Source: Treponema sp. UBA3819 (GTDB taxonomy: Bacteria > Spirochaetota > Spirochaetia > Treponematales > Treponemataceae). From it: DNA of 6,252 bases. Made by a program: the position numbers and the translations under genes. The stretch covers positions 1 to 6,252 of the forward strand of contig DFDV01000165.1 of the NCBI GenBank assembly GCA_002369025.1, given 5' to 3'. Below the pieces are notes generated by a model. It did no database searches. It worked only from the letters and a program-made list of their open reading frames with translations, and was not told where the DNA came from. Positions 5,990 through 6,252 of this stretch are shown here, in pieces (position 1 is the stretch's first letter; each line of letters starts with the position of its first letter).

Positions 5990-6252
5990 ATGGCAAAGGT
6001 AGAATTGAAGCATGTTGGAAAAATCTACGACGGCAATGTACACGCTGTTAAAGATTCTAACATCACTATTGAAGACCGCGAATTCTGTGTTTTCGTAGGT
6101 CCGTCTGGATGCGGTAAGTCAACAACACTCCGCATGATTGCAGGTTTGGAAGACATTTCTGAAGGTGAACTGTGGATTGACGGCGAATTGATGAACGATG
6201 TTCCGCCGAAAGACCGCAATATCGCTATGGTTTTCCAGAACTACGCTCTGTA
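5990..6252 (+). CDS. MsmK/UgpC-type ABC transporter ATP-binding protein (N-terminal part)
   Basis: The first 87 codons of an ABC ATPase, cut by the window end; members of this family are usually about 360-390 residues. Y13 is placed as the A-loop aromatic residue, the Walker A motif GPSGCGKST is at 37-45, and the Q-loop VFQNYAL is at 81-87 with Q83. The PPKDRNIAMVFQNYAL run is typical of the MalK/UgpC/MsmK branch, which energises carbohydrate importers and often serves several permeases from one unlinked gene. The Walker B, signature and C-terminal regulatory domains lie outside the window. GGAGG at 5980-5984 is 5 nt before the ATG. Codon choice differs from the upstream genes (consistent GGT, GAC, AAC, CGC, few rare-looking codons), which together with the strong promoter suggests high expression. 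The substrate cannot be read from this part. Confidence 0.93.
   Translation, partial: MAKVELKHVGKIYDGNVHAVKDSNITIEDREFCVFVGPSGCGKSTTLRMIAGLEDISEGELWIDGELMNDVPPKDRNIAMVFQNYAL

Overview
The window looks like a chromosomal segment of a spirochaete, most likely a Treponema of moderate G+C. This is inferred from three things: an ABC-transporter ATPase whose N-terminus resembles treponemal MsmK/UgpC-type proteins, a BMP-family binding protein beside a very large signalling receptor, and palindromic repeat elements both between and inside genes. No rRNA, tRNA or CRISPR array is visible, and the species cannot be fixed from the sequence.

Layout. Bases 1-322 hold no convincing gene. They contain a hairpin-rich element of about 224 bp bounded by matching inverted arms (10-233), then a strong extended -10 promoter embedded in a perfect 15+3+15 bp palindrome that ends on the first base of the start codon at 323. 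A tight three-gene, plus-strand cluster follows. The first gene (323-3850) encodes a 1175-residue membrane receptor with an ECF-transporter S-component-like membrane domain, two predicted seven-bladed Reg_prop beta-propellers, a Y_Y_Y domain, a further membrane helix, and a cytoplasmic HD-GYP cyclic-di-GMP phosphodiesterase. It overlaps by ATGA the second gene (3847-5043), a BMP/PnrA-like ligand-binding protein that keeps an N-terminal membrane helix but has no lipobox. The third gene (5047-5874) starts 3 nt after the BMP stop, in the same frame, and encodes a DUF554/YqgA-type membrane protein. It appears to carry an in-frame 111-bp insertion rich in G-tract palindromes. After a 115-bp gap with a near-consensus promoter, the window ends inside a separately transcribed sugar-type ABC ATPase gene (5990-6252).

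Working model (inference). The anchored BMP protein binds a small molecule, possibly a nucleoside, nucleobase or vitamin, outside the cytoplasmic membrane and presents it to the propeller/Y_Y_Y region of its partner. The ECF-S-like domain may sense or bind the same class of ligand within the membrane. The signal would cross the C-terminal helix and coiled coil and set HD-GYP activity, and so the cyclic-di-GMP level. The promoter is positioned for a leaderless or almost leaderless mRNA, and its palindrome is a good candidate operator. The receptor architecture together with its anchored binding-protein partner is the most interesting system in the window.
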